64,000 nt of DNA, from the NCBI GenBank assembly GCA_017550745.1, contig JAFZOG010000135.1:1-64000 (forward strand). The letters are read 5' to 3'. The notes below the pieces were generated by a model that made no database searches, was not told the DNA's origin, and saw nothing but the letters and a program-made list of their open reading frames with translations. This document shows positions 17,131-25,935 of this stretch, piece after piece (the first letter of the stretch is position 1; each line of letters opens with the position of its first letter). Source of the stretch: Clostridia bacterium. Lineage in GTDB: Bacteria > Bacillota > Clostridia > Christensenellales > Aristaeellaceae. The translations under genes and the position numbers were made by a program.

Positions 17131-17245
17131 CGCTTCGTCTTAATCCGCAAATTATTACAAAATTATCATGCTTTTGTTACCGTAATTTCATAAATAATAT
17201 GGTATAATTATATATCCATATAATGAGGAAAGGGCGGATGAAAAA

Positions 17246-18586
17246 TTGTTGGTTCTGAAAATAGCCTTAATCATCATGTTTAGTTCCGGCAGTACGGAAA
17301 TATACTCCCTCGCTTCCAGCGTTCTATTTCTGGTCGGCCTGTGGATGATCTTCAAAAAGTGCGGCGTTCAAGGCTGGTGGGCGCTGGTTCCCTGCGTGCG
17401 ATACTATAAGCTGGCCAGATGCGCGGGACGCGAGCCCGAGGGCCGTGTCATAACGTTTTTGGAAGCGGCCAACATCATTACGACGATCGTCGGTATGTTC
17501 ATCGATGAAAATTCCACCGCGGCGCTGTTTTTCGCGTTCGCCGTTTTCTTCCTTCTCCTGCTTCATCTGATCTACCTGATCCGCATTATTTCCGGGCTGT
17601 GCGAAGTGTTCGGCAGGAAGAAGTGGTGGATCGTTGTGTGGCTCTTCCTGGAATGGATCCCCGCGCTGCTCTGGGGCTTCCATCCGAAATTCCAGCCCCT
17701 CTGGACCGTGAAGGACATCCAAAGCGAAGCCTCCAACTTCTTCTCCGGCTCCAAGGCGCAGGTGCTTGAAAACGGCCTGACCGTCAACCTGGAGGAGCGC
17801 ACGGCCACCGAGTTCTTCAAGAAAAAGTATCTGCTGCGGGACATCCACATGTATATCCAGCCCGGCCATATGGTGCTGCTGCTGGGCGGCTCCGGCGCGG
17901 GCAAGACGACCTACCTGAACGCCGTGAACGGCTACGAAAAGGCCAAGGCCGAAGTGGTGCTCAACGGCACCAACATGTACAAGCATTACAAGGAAATGCA
18001 GTACGACATCGGCTTCGTGCCCCAGCTTGACCTGATGCGCGGCTCCGACAGCGTGCTGCTGACCCTGATGGACGCCGCTTCCCTGCGGCTTCCCAAGGAC
18101 TTCTCCGCCGCTGACCGCAAGGCACGCGTGGAAGAAGTGATGAAGATTTTCGGCCTGACGCCGGTGAAGGACAACCTGGTTTCCAAGCTCTCCGGCGGCC
18201 AGCGCAAGCGCCTCTCCATCGCCATGGAATTCATCTCCAACCCCTCCCTGTTCATCCTGGACGAGCCGGACAGCGGCCTGGACGGCGTCATGGCCCGGGA
18301 ACTGTTCCTGCAATTGCGCAAGATCGCCGACCAGGGCAAGATCATCATCGTCATCACCCATACGCCCGACCGCGTGATCGACCTGTTCGATGACGTGATC
18401 GTGCTGGCCAAGGATGCCAAGCGCACCGGCCGTCTGGCCTACTTCGGCCCCATCACCGAGGCGCGGGAGTTCTTCGGCAAGGAAAAAATGGAAGAGATCG
18501 TCAAGTCCATCAACCGCGAGGAAGAGGGCGGCGATGGGCGCGCGGACGAATTCATCCTGAAATACGCGGAGGTGCAGCATGGCTGA
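17246..18586 (+). CDS. ABCG-like ATPase with an N-terminal DUF5684 membrane domain
   Basis: A 446-residue protein. Residues 1-145 hold about four membrane helices with the GWWALVPCVRYYKLAR pattern of DUF5684. Residues 165-440 are an ABC ATPase: Walker A GGSGAGKTT (214-222), signature LSGGQRKRLS, Walker B LFILDEPDSGLDG and switch His in IVITHTPD. The close resemblance to ABCG/White-type ATPases (LDEPxSGLD) and the overlapping downstream permease indicate an ABC-2-type exporter. The only in-frame start upstream of the helices is TTG 17246; see the finding on a likely missing A in the A5 run at 17241-17245, which would give an MKKLLVLK start from ATG 17238. Confidence 0.85.
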   Translation: MLVLKIALIIMFSSGSTEIYSLASSVLFLVGLWMIFKKCGVQGWWALVPCVRYYKLARCAGREPEGRVITFLEAANIITTIVGMFIDENSTAALFFAFAVFFLLLLHLIYLIRIISGLCEVFGRKKWWIVVWLFLEWIPALLWGFHPKFQPLWTVKDIQSEASNFFSGSKAQVLENGLTVNLEERTATEFFKKKYLLRDIHMYIQPGHMVLLLGGSGAGKTTYLNAVNGYEKAKAEVVLNGTNMYKHYKEMQYDIGFVPQLDLMRGSDSVLLTLMDAASLRLPKDFSAADRKARVEEVMKIFGLTPVKDNLVSKLSGGQRKRLSIAMEFISNPSLFILDEPDSGLDGVMARELFLQLRKIADQGKIIIVITHTPDRVIDLFDDVIVLAKDAKRTGRLAYFGPITEAREFFGKEKMEEIVKSINREEEGGDGRADEFILKYAEVQHG

Positions 18587-20201
18587 AGTGAATTTAAACC
18601 AACCCAAAGTTTTCCGTAAACTGCGCCATCGCGGACGCGCCAGCCAGATCCCGATCTATCTGGGCAAGCAGCTGCGCTTCTTCGTCAACCAGAGCGACTG
18701 GAAGGTGCTGCCCATGGCGGCCATCATCGCCGCGCTGGTGAGCATGGTCATCCGCAAGGACTTTTTCCTCACCATGGAAGGCAACCTGAAAGGCGCTTTC
18801 GCCCTCACCTGCGTGGGCATCTGGAACGGCTGCTTCAATTCCATCCAAGCGGTCTGCCGCGAGCGGCCCATCATTAAGCGCGAGCACCGCTCCGGCATGC
18901 ACATTTCCTCCTATATCGTCGCCCATATGATCTATCAGTTCGCGCTCTGCGCGGGCCAGACAGGCTTGAGCATGTATGTAATGATGCTCCTGGGCGTACA
19001 GTTCCCTGTGCCCGGCTTCATGACCGGCTGGATGATCGTTGATGTGGGCATCACCTTGCTCCTCATCACCTACGCTTCCGACATGATGAGCCTGTTCATT
19101 TCCTCCGTCAGCCATACCACCACCGGGGCCATGACGGTGATGCCCTTCGTGCTCATCTTCCAGTTGGTGTTTTCCGGCGGCCTGCTGCCCCTGCCCGACT
19201 GGACCAAGCCCATGGCCAATTTCACCATTTCCAATTACGGCATCAAGGCCATGGCCGCCCAGAGCGGCTACAACGAAGCGCCGATGGTGACCGCGTGGAA
19301 GACCCTGGATAAGATGCGCGACAATGAAATCGGCGGCACCGTGACCCTGGGCCAGGTGCTCGACCTGCTGGACAGCAACGCCGTTAAAAAACGCAGCGAC
19401 ATGGAAATCATGAAGTCCTTCACCGTGGGCGAGGTGGCGGACATGCTGAACAAGGCTGACAATTTCCTCCACCTGCGCGATAAGGAAGTGTCCCACTCCT
19501 TTACTCTGCGCGAAATTCTGACAGCGCTTCAGCAGGACGAGGGGCTCCAGCAGGTGCGGGATTATGTGATATTGAATCCGCAGGAGGAGGCGGCCCCGGC
19601 TGATTCCGAAGCCGCCGCTGCCGAGGAAGCCGCCCCGGCTGAACCCAAGGCCGCGCCTGCCGAGGAAGCCGCTCCGGCTGAACCCAAGGCCGCGCCTGCC
19701 GAGGAAGCCGCCCCGGCCGAATCCGAAGCCGCGGAAGCTGCCGCCCCGATGACGGTAGGGGATTTGCTGAATCTCCTGGCTGAATCCGAAAAAACGCAAG
19801 CCATTCTGGACAAAGAAATCGGCGCGACCCTGACCCTGGGCCAGGTACTGGACGCCCTGCACGCGGAAGAAGTGATCACAGCCGTCCAGGATAAGCAGGT
19901 CAATCCTTCCATCACCCTGGGGCAGGCAGCAGATTTCCTGCGCAGCAACGAAGCGCTTCAGGCTGAGCGGGATCGGGAATTCACTTTCAAGACCACCATC
20001 GGCGACCTGTTTGACCTGGTGGGTGAAGAAACCGTGAAAACGCTGGTTCAGGAAAAGACCGCGCAAGCCAGCCGCATCGCGGATTATGACCGCACTGTTG
20101 ACAACGTGGTGGAGAATTGGGTCATGCTCTTCGTGTTCATCATCGCTTTTGCGGCGCTGGCCACCATTTCCCTGGAATTCATTGATAAGGACCGCCGTTG
20201 A
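18579..20201 (+). CDS. ABC-2 type permease carrying a 27-residue repeat domain
   Basis: A 540-residue membrane subunit of the exporter whose ATPase is encoded directly upstream (8-base overlap). Helices lie near residues 46-60, 70-90, 100-135, 145-170 and 180-205, and the last at about 511-530. Between the fifth and last helices, residues 252-505 hold seven copies of a roughly 27-residue unit (consensus [ST]-[LIV]-G-x-[LVA]-x-[DN]-[LMFA]-[LV] near its start) and, between copies 3 and 4, an Ala/Pro/Glu-rich linker (about 336-389). By analogy with ABCG transporters this loop should face outside the cell. The substrate is unknown. Confidence 0.83.
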   Translation: MAEVNLNQPKVFRKLRHRGRASQIPIYLGKQLRFFVNQSDWKVLPMAAIIAALVSMVIRKDFFLTMEGNLKGAFALTCVGIWNGCFNSIQAVCRERPIIKREHRSGMHISSYIVAHMIYQFALCAGQTGLSMYVMMLLGVQFPVPGFMTGWMIVDVGITLLLITYASDMMSLFISSVSHTTTGAMTVMPFVLIFQLVFSGGLLPLPDWTKPMANFTISNYGIKAMAAQSGYNEAPMVTAWKTLDKMRDNEIGGTVTLGQVLDLLDSNAVKKRSDMEIMKSFTVGEVADMLNKADNFLHLRDKEVSHSFTLREILTALQQDEGLQQVRDYVILNPQEEAAPADSEAAAAEEAAPAEPKAAPAEEAAPAEPKAAPAEEAAPAESEAAEAAAPMTVGDLLNLLAESEKTQAILDKEIGATLTLGQVLDALHAEEVITAVQDKQVNPSITLGQAADFLRSNEALQAERDREFTFKTTIGDLFDLVGEETVKTLVQEKTAQASRIADYDRTVDNVVENWVMLFVFIIAFAALATISLEFIDKDRR

Positions 20202-20215
20202 TCTATTGTGAAAAT

Positions 20216-20252
20216 GCCGCCGCGGAGTGTGTTTCTCCGCGGCGGCGTTTTT
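20216..20252. terminator. Terminator between convergent ABC genes
   Basis: GCCGCCGCGGAG pairs with CTCCGCGGCGGC and is followed by GTTTTTG on the plus strand. On minus the tract is ATTTTC, so it may serve both directions. Confidence 0.85.
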
Positions 20253-20263
20253 GTAATGAAGGA

Positions 20264-22114
20264 TTAAATTGCTTCCGCTCTTCCCAGGATCTCCATGGCC
20301 TGTTCCTCCTGGAACTGGTTGGTGTACAGGCTGTAGTACGCTCCTTTCAGGCGCAGCAGCTCCTGGTGCGTGCCCATTTCCTTGATCTTCCCGTCGTCGA
20401 TCACCAGGATACGGTCGGCGGTGCGGACGGTGGAAAGGCGGTGGGCGATGATGAAGGAGGTGCGGCCGTCCAGTACCTTGGCAATCGCGTTCTGAATGAT
20501 CTGTTCGGTTTCCGTATCCACGGAGGATGTGGCCTCGTCCAGCACGAAAATGCGCGGGTCAGCCAGGATGGCGCGGGCAAAGGAAATCAGCTGCTTTTCG
20601 CCGGTGGACAGGCGGCTGCCGCCCTCGCCCACGTCGGTGTCGTATCCCTTTTCCATTTTCAGGATGAAGGGCTCGGCGTTCACCAGCTGCGCGGCGTTCT
20701 CGATTTCCTCGTCGGAAGCGTCCAGCCGGGCGTAGCGGATGTTGTCCCGGATGGTGCCGGAGAACAGGCGCGGCTCCTGCAGCACGTAGCCAAGATTGCT
20801 TTGCAGCCAGAGCTGGCTGCGCTGCTTGTAGTTCACCCCGTCGATCCTGATTTCACCCGCCGTCGGCTCATAGAACCGGCAAATCAGGTTCACCACCGTG
20901 GACTTTCCGGCGCCTGTGGGGCCCACCAGGGCAATGGTCTCCCCCGCTTTGATTTTCAGGTTGAAGTCAGATAATACCTTTTCCCCTTCCTTGTATTGAA
21001 AATCCACATGGCAGAATTCCACGTCGCCGCGCAGGGGGGGCCAGTTTTCCTTTTTCGGGTGGAAGTTGTCGCCAAACTCCGCTTCCACCTCCGGCGTATC
21101 CACGATATCCGGCTCCGTTTCCAGCAGCGTCAGCACACGCTCCGCCGCTGCCTGGGCGGACTGCAGTTCGGCGAATACATTGGCAATATTTCGAATGGGC
21201 TCGAAGAACTGGACGGTGTAATTGACGAACAGCTGGAGCACGCCCAGGGTCATGCCTCCGATGAGCACCTCCTGGCCGCCCTTCCACAGCGCGTAGGCGG
21301 TGGCGAGAGAACCCAATGCCACGACAATCGGCAGATATACCGCGGACAGGGACGCTGCCCGGACGGAAAACCGCTTCATGTCCCGGGTCAGGACAGTGAA
21401 TTCCTCCATGTTCTGCTCCTCCCGCACCAGGGTCTTGGTCGTTTTCGCGCCCATGATGCCCTCGTTGAACGCGCCGGTGATCTGGCTGTTGGTTTTGCGC
21501 ACGGTGCGGTAGGCTTTCAAGATCTTCTGCTGAAACCACCAGCTCACGACCGCCAGCGGCGGCACCACCAGCAGCACCATGAGCGTCAGCTTCACGTTGT
21601 GGGCGAACATGGCGGCACTGGTTGCCGCGATCATCACCGCGCCCCAGGCCAGGTCCAGCAGCGACCAGCCGATGGTCTCGCCCAGGCGCTGGGTGTCGCT
21701 GGTCATGCGGCTCATCAGATAGCCCACGGGCATCCGGTCATAGTAGGAGAACGGCAGCTCCTGCAATTTGCGGAAAGCCTTTTTCCGGATGGTATAGCAC
21801 ACGCCCACCTCGATCTTGCCGCCCAGATACAGGAAATAAAAGATGTTGGCGACCTGGACGGTCAGCACCAGCGCGTACATCAGCACGAATACCGGTATGC
21901 CCTCCATGGTGCCGGGACGGTCCAGGGTGGGAATGAAATGGTCGATGGCGTAGGTGGTCATCAGCGGAAAGATCACGTCGCAGGCGGCGGTGATCCCCAT
22001 GACCACGCACAGCTTATACAGGTCTTTATGATAATCCCTGGCGTGGCGCAGTATTTTCTTCCACAGGCTCAGGGAAAAGCGCTGCGTGTAATCCTTTTCC
22101 TCAATTTGCTGCAT
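20264..22114 (-). CDS. Heterodimeric ABC exporter, subunit with the intact catalytic glutamate
   Basis: A 616-residue fused transporter: six-helix membrane domain (about 1-330) and C-terminal ATPase. Walker A is GPTGAGKST and Walker B LDEATSSVDTETE keeps the catalytic Glu, but the signature is altered to LSTGEKQ. This complements the partner encoded upstream, which has a normal LSGGQ but Asp at the catalytic Glu. That is the hallmark of heterodimeric multidrug/lipid-type exporters with one degenerate site (BmrCD, TM287/288, MdlAB). Its ATG overlaps the preceding gene by 14 bases, with GAAGGAGGAGAGG as ribosome site. It is the second gene of the operon. Confidence 0.92.
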   Translation of the reverse strand: MQQIEEKDYTQRFSLSLWKKILRHARDYHKDLYKLCVVMGITAACDVIFPLMTTYAIDHFIPTLDRPGTMEGIPVFVLMYALVLTVQVANIFYFLYLGGKIEVGVCYTIRKKAFRKLQELPFSYYDRMPVGYLMSRMTSDTQRLGETIGWSLLDLAWGAVMIAATSAAMFAHNVKLTLMVLLVVPPLAVVSWWFQQKILKAYRTVRKTNSQITGAFNEGIMGAKTTKTLVREEQNMEEFTVLTRDMKRFSVRAASLSAVYLPIVVALGSLATAYALWKGGQEVLIGGMTLGVLQLFVNYTVQFFEPIRNIANVFAELQSAQAAAERVLTLLETEPDIVDTPEVEAEFGDNFHPKKENWPPLRGDVEFCHVDFQYKEGEKVLSDFNLKIKAGETIALVGPTGAGKSTVVNLICRFYEPTAGEIRIDGVNYKQRSQLWLQSNLGYVLQEPRLFSGTIRDNIRYARLDASDEEIENAAQLVNAEPFILKMEKGYDTDVGEGGSRLSTGEKQLISFARAILADPRIFVLDEATSSVDTETEQIIQNAIAKVLDGRTSFIIAHRLSTVRTADRILVIDDGKIKEMGTHQELLRLKGAYYSLYTNQFQEEQAMEILGRAEAI

Positions 22115-23942
22115 AAGCCGCCTCTCCTCCTTCCTTCTTTTCCGTCTTGAATTCTTCCTCCAAGGCGGTCTGAATGTTGAAGATTTTGCTGTACAGGCCG
22201 CTCTGGTGAATCAGCTCCTCATGGGTGCCCTGCTGGCTGACCCGCCCGTACTCCATCACCAGGATCAGGTCGGCCTGGGACAGGGTGACGATGCGGTGGC
22301 TGATAATGATGGTGGTGGTATCCTTGCTGCGCCGTTTCAGGGCGGCCCGGATCTGGGCGTCCGTTTCCGTATCCACAGCGGACAGGGAATCGTCGAAGAT
22401 CAGGATATCGTTGTCCTTCATCAGCGTGCGGGCGATGGCCACGCGCTGCTTCTGGCCGCCGGACAGGGTAACGCCGCGCTCGCCCACCAGGGTGTCGAAG
22501 CCCTTGTCGCTTTCCAGGATGAATTCCTTCGCGGCGGCGTCGGTGACGGCCCGGTCGATTTCCCCGTCGGAGGCGTTTTTGCGCGCGATGGCGACGTTCT
22601 CCTTCAGCGTCTTGGAATACAGGAAAGGTTCCTGCAACACCAGGCCCACCCGGGAACGCAGGTAGTAGCGGTCGATTTCGTTGATCGGCGTGCCGCCGAT
22701 GCGGATCTCGCCCTTTTCCACGTCGAAGAGTCGCTGGATCAAGTGCACCACCGTGGATTTGCCGCTGCCCGTCGCGCCCAGGATGGCGACGGTTTTCCCC
22801 GCGGGGATGGTGAAGCTGATGTCGCTGAGCACGTTCCGCCCGCCGTCATAGCTGAAAAACACGTGGTCGAACGTAATATCGCCCTTAAGGGAAGGTTTCT
22901 TGGCGCCGGTTTCCTCCGGTTCCTCAGGTATGCCCAGTATTTCCTGAATGCGGTCCATGGCCACCTTGCTTTTGCCCGCGTCCGACAGGATGCGGCCCAG
23001 CTGCCTGATAGGCCAGAGCAGCTTCCAGATATAGGTGGTGAAGATGATCAGCCCGCCCACGGTGATCTCTCCCCGGATGGCGTAGTACACGCAGGCCAGC
23101 AGGGTCATCATGGACTGGGTCATGGACATAAAGTCGCTGGTGGCCCAGTAAACAGCCAGCAGGTTGCAGAGCTTGAACGTCTTTTTCCGGAAATCTGCGG
23201 AAACCTTTTCAAACTTTTCTACTTCATACTCCTGCTGCCCGAACGCGCGCACCACCCGCACGCCGGTCAGGTTTTCCTGCAGCACGGCGCTCATCTTTCC
23301 CTCCGCCTCGTCGGAGAGCCGGAAGTTTTTAATGACCCAGCGGAAGAAGAGCCAGGCGAACAGAAACAGCCCCGGAACCATGATCATGCTGATGAGCGTG
23401 ATCTTCACATTCTCCCGGAACAGGTAAACCAGCGCCACCGTGATCGCCAGCAGCGCGTTCACCACTTGCATGAGCTGGGTGGACAGGAAACGGCGCACCG
23501 TTTCCACATCGGAGGTGCAGCGCTGCACCAGGTCGCCGGTTTCAGCCTTCACATGGTAGGAAAACGGCAGCCTTTGGATGTGGCTGTACAGCCTTTCCCG
23601 CAAGGTCAGGGCCACGTTTTCCCCGGCTACCGCCTGCGCCCGCCCCTTGCCGTAGCCGAACAAACCGCTCAGGATGTTCAGCCCGATCAGCATAAGGCCC
23701 ATGATCCACAGGTTCCGGGCCATGAATTCCGGCCCGCCGATCCCGTCGATCCAAGCATTTACGAATCCCGGCATCCGGCTGGGCTTGCCCTGCAGATAAT
23801 AGTCCAGGGTTTCCGCCAGGAGCACCGGGGTGATGAACTCGATCGCTACCGTAAACACGGTGCATACCAGCGCTGCAGCAAAATACCATGCGTTGTCGCG
23901 AATCAGCTTCCGCATCATATGCGGATATCGCTGCTGCTGCAT
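22101..23942 (-). CDS. Heterodimeric ABC exporter, subunit with the degenerate catalytic site
   Basis: A 613-residue exporter half: six helices in the first 330 residues, then an ATPase with Walker A GATGSGKST, an intact signature LSGGQKQRVAIART and Walker B ILIFDDSLSAVDT, where Asp replaces the catalytic Glu. It pairs with the next gene. It is the first structural gene of the operon; upstream on the same strand lie a 34-residue leader reading frame with a strong ribosome site and an intrinsic terminator, the layout of drug-inducible attenuation. ATG 23942 follows a GGGGGG-containing ribosome site. The substrate is unknown; multidrug or antibiotic efflux is an inference. Confidence 0.92.
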   Translation of the reverse strand: MQQQRYPHMMRKLIRDNAWYFAAALVCTVFTVAIEFITPVLLAETLDYYLQGKPSRMPGFVNAWIDGIGGPEFMARNLWIMGLMLIGLNILSGLFGYGKGRAQAVAGENVALTLRERLYSHIQRLPFSYHVKAETGDLVQRCTSDVETVRRFLSTQLMQVVNALLAITVALVYLFRENVKITLISMIMVPGLFLFAWLFFRWVIKNFRLSDEAEGKMSAVLQENLTGVRVVRAFGQQEYEVEKFEKVSADFRKKTFKLCNLLAVYWATSDFMSMTQSMMTLLACVYYAIRGEITVGGLIIFTTYIWKLLWPIRQLGRILSDAGKSKVAMDRIQEILGIPEEPEETGAKKPSLKGDITFDHVFFSYDGGRNVLSDISFTIPAGKTVAILGATGSGKSTVVHLIQRLFDVEKGEIRIGGTPINEIDRYYLRSRVGLVLQEPFLYSKTLKENVAIARKNASDGEIDRAVTDAAAKEFILESDKGFDTLVGERGVTLSGGQKQRVAIARTLMKDNDILIFDDSLSAVDTETDAQIRAALKRRSKDTTTIIISHRIVTLSQADLILVMEYGRVSQQGTHEELIHQSGLYSKIFNIQTALEEEFKTEKKEGGEAAYAAN

Positions 23943-24003
23943 AAAAATCCCCCCTTGGTCAGTGGTTCGTCAGAATAAAATGATTGCAGGAATATATCAC
24001 AGC

Positions 24004-24039
24004 GAAAAAACAGACCGTCGCCTTTGCGGCTGACGGCCT
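24004..24039 (-). terminator. Leader terminator (attenuator) upstream of the ABC exporter operon
   Basis: On the minus strand AGGCCGTC-a-GCC pairs with GGC-GACGGTCT around GCAAA, followed by GTTTTTT. It lies after the leader reading frame and 62 bases before the exporter start codon. The loop and inner stem (GCCGCAAA, 24030-24023) are complementary to TTTGCGGC inside the leader (24095-24088), giving a possible 8-bp antiterminator. Confidence 0.7.
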
Positions 24040-24070
24040 GATATACACTGTTATTTTTCACATCAAAAAA

Positions 24071-24175
24071 CTAACAGGCTGCAGGCGGCCGCAAAAAAGC
24101 GCAGAACAGCACACAGGAGAAGGCATAGTTCACCCTTTGCATGGTCAAAACGCGCTGGATGCGGGTCTTTGTCAT
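24071..24175 (-). CDS. 34-residue leader peptide upstream of the ABC exporter pair
   Basis: A short frame beginning MTKTRIQRVLTMQRV and ending FLRPPAAC, with a strong AAAGGAGG site 7 bases before its ATG. It starts about 30 bases after the predicted transcription start and is followed by the attenuator hairpin. A ribosome slowed by an inhibitor on the leader could free TTTGCGGC (codons 27-30) to pair with the terminator. The arrangement resembles bmrB ahead of bmrCD in Bacillus subtilis. The peptide itself matches nothing I recognise. Confidence 0.55.
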   Translation of the reverse strand: MTKTRIQRVLTMQRVNYAFSCVLFCAFLRPPAAC

Positions 24176-24210
24176 CTTTGCGGCCTCCTTTCTTTCAAGA
24201 TTTCGCAAAC

Positions 24211-24239
24211 AGTATAAAGGATATTGCATCGAAAGTCAA
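24211..24239 (-). promoter_or_regulatory. Promoter of the leader/ABC exporter operon
   Basis: On the minus strand TTGACT (24239-24234), a 17-base spacer and TATACT (24216-24211). Confidence 0.8.
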
Positions 24240-24378
24240 CCCAAAAAACAGGAATATTTTGTATACAATGGTCATGGTCGCCGCCGGCCCGCTCCCGCCA
24301 TTTCGACTTTGTCCGCATCCTGTTTCGACGCCGGTTCCTCCCGCCGTGTTCTATACTTTCCCCTGGAGGACAGGCAAA

Positions 24379-25260
24379 ATGCGGGTATATGGCGAAGCGT
24401 ATCTGTTGATCAATTTCTGGATGGATTTTCTGTCCCTGCTGTTGGCGGCCTGTCTAAAGCAGGCGCGTTTTCACGCGCCGCGGGCAATACTGGGCGCGGC
24501 ACTGGGGGCGGTTTACACTGTTTTCGCCTGGACGGAAAAAGGCTTCTGCCGGGGATACCTTCTTCTGGCAGCCTCGCTGCTCCTGATCTCTCTCATTTCT
24601 TTCGGAAAGGCCGGTTTCTTCCTGTTTCCCTATGTGGCCATCTCCGTGCTGAACCTCTGCGGGCTTAGCGACGCGCTGCTGCGAAGCGGCGTTTCCTGCG
24701 CCGCGGCCCTGCTGATTGCAGGCTTCTTCTCCCTCAGCGTGTGCCTGATCCAGCGAAAAACCGGACTGTCTCAGGACGCTGCCTGTGAGCTGCGTATCCT
24801 TTACCGCGGAAAGCAGGCTTCCCTGCCCGCCATCCGGGACAGCGGGAACCTCCTTCGGGACGGTGTCACCGGCCAGCCGGTCATCGTGGTGCCGCAAAGC
24901 GCATTGACCGGTTTGATACCGGCCGATACGTGTCCGGAAGAAATCGCCACCCTGCCGCCCGGCTGGCGTCTTTTGCCCATCCGCACCGCCTCCGGAAAAG
25001 GAATGCTCATGTGCTTCCGCGCGGACAGGGCGGAATTGATCCAAGGGCGAACGGTCCGGCAGGTGCGCGCGCCCATCGCCGTATCGGTGTTTCCCGAAAA
25101 ATCGGCGCTGGTGCCGGAATGCCTGTTTCGCGGTTTCTGTGCGGCAAAATCACCGAAAAAGGAGGTTGTGTATCATGCAGGCATTCGATATGAAAAAATG
25201 GATGCTGCTGGTTTTCTCCCGCCTGCGCACCGACAGCGTGCATTATATCGGCGGGGCTGA
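24379..25260 (+). CDS. spoIIGA: SpoIIGA, sigma-E processing aspartic protease
   Basis: A 293-residue sporulation protease that cleaves the pro-sequence of sigma-E. The N-terminal half holds five hydrophobic helices (within residues 1-125), the usual membrane anchor. The C-terminal half contains the aspartic protease motif IRDSGNLL with D154, equivalent to the DTGN motif of the family, and VIVVPQSAL. It is directly followed by sigE, as in spore formers. Start ATG 24379 has GGAGGA 8 bases upstream. Its last 86 bases overlap sigE in another frame, giving a basic C-terminal tail; this overlap is longer than usual. Confidence 0.88.
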   Translation: MRVYGEAYLLINFWMDFLSLLLAACLKQARFHAPRAILGAALGAVYTVFAWTEKGFCRGYLLLAASLLLISLISFGKAGFFLFPYVAISVLNLCGLSDALLRSGVSCAAALLIAGFFSLSVCLIQRKTGLSQDAACELRILYRGKQASLPAIRDSGNLLRDGVTGQPVIVVPQSALTGLIPADTCPEEIATLPPGWRLLPIRTASGKGMLMCFRADRAELIQGRTVRQVRAPIAVSVFPEKSALVPECLFRGFCAAKSPKKEVVYHAGIRYEKMDAAGFLPPAHRQRALYRRG

Positions 25261-25885
25261 CCCGCTGCCAAAGCCCCTGACGCCGGAGGAAGAGCTGGAA
25301 TTGGTAGGGAAGCTGCCGGACGACGACGGATCGGTGCGCTCCATCCTGATCGAGCGGAACCTGCGGCTGGTGGTGTTTATCGCCAAGCGGTTTGAAAACA
25401 CATCCGTTGGCATCGAAGACCTGATTTCCATCGGCACCATCGGCCTCATCAAAGCGGTCAATACCTTTAACCCCAACAAAAAAATCAAGCTGGCCACCTA
25501 CGCCAGCCGGTGCATCGAGAATGAAGTGCTCATGTACCTGCGCCACACCAGCCGCCTGAAATATGAAGTATCCCTGGACGAACCTCTGAAAACCGATTGG
25601 GACGGAAACGAACTGCTGCTCTCTGACGTGCTGGGCACCGAAGGCGACCTGGTGTCCAAGGGAATCGAAGAGGACGCGGAAAAGCAGCTGCTGGGCAGCG
25701 CCCTGTCGCGCCTGACCGCGCGGGAACAGCGCATCATGAAAATGCGCTTCGGCCTGGGCGGCGGCAGGGAAATGACGCAGAAAGAGGTGGCGGATCAGCT
25801 CGGCATTTCCCAGTCCTATATTTCCCGCCTGGAAAAACGCATCCTGTCCCGGCTGCAAAGCGATATGCTCAGGGCGTCGGGATAA
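25175..25885 (+). CDS. sigE: RNA polymerase sporulation sigma factor sigma-E
   Basis: A 236-residue mother-cell sigma factor. Region 2 is almost identical to the Bacillus protein ([20 protein letters not shown], then [13 protein letters not shown]), region 4 has the HTH ending [13 protein letters not shown], and [20 protein letters not shown] is typical of sigma-E. The N-terminal 25-30 residues, with [11 protein letters not shown] after an amphipathic stretch, form the pro-sequence cleaved by SpoIIGA. I chose ATG 25175 after AAAAAGGAGG. It lies inside the end of spoIIGA, so the two are probably translationally coupled. Confidence 0.95.
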   Translation: MQAFDMKKWMLLVFSRLRTDSVHYIGGADPLPKPLTPEEELELVGKLPDDDGSVRSILIERNLRLVVFIAKRFENTSVGIEDLISIGTIGLIKAVNTFNPNKKIKLATYASRCIENEVLMYLRHTSRLKYEVSLDEPLKTDWDGNELLLSDVLGTEGDLVSKGIEEDAEKQLLGSALSRLTAREQRIMKMRFGLGGGREMTQKEVADQLGISQSYISRLEKRILSRLQSDMLRASG

Positions 25886-25900
25886 ATTGGCATTCAGCGC

Positions 25901-25929
25901 TTGACCATTCCCCCATCCCGTGGTATAAT
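25901..25929 (+). promoter_or_regulatory. Promoter of the pheST T-box operon
   Basis: TTGACC (25901-25906), a 17-base spacer and TATAAT (25924-25929), 16 bases after the sigE stop. Confidence 0.85.
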
Positions 25930-25935
25930 GCGCCT

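Noticed and set aside
14361..17150. 929-codon open frame antisense to ppdK
   Set aside because: It results from biased codon use in ppdK, has no ribosome site and no recognisable domain, and runs through the ppdK promoter and terminator.
19585..19745. Short direct DNA repeats resembling a CRISPR-like array
   Set aside because: They encode the Ala/Pro/Glu linker of the ABC permease in frame, without spacer structure.
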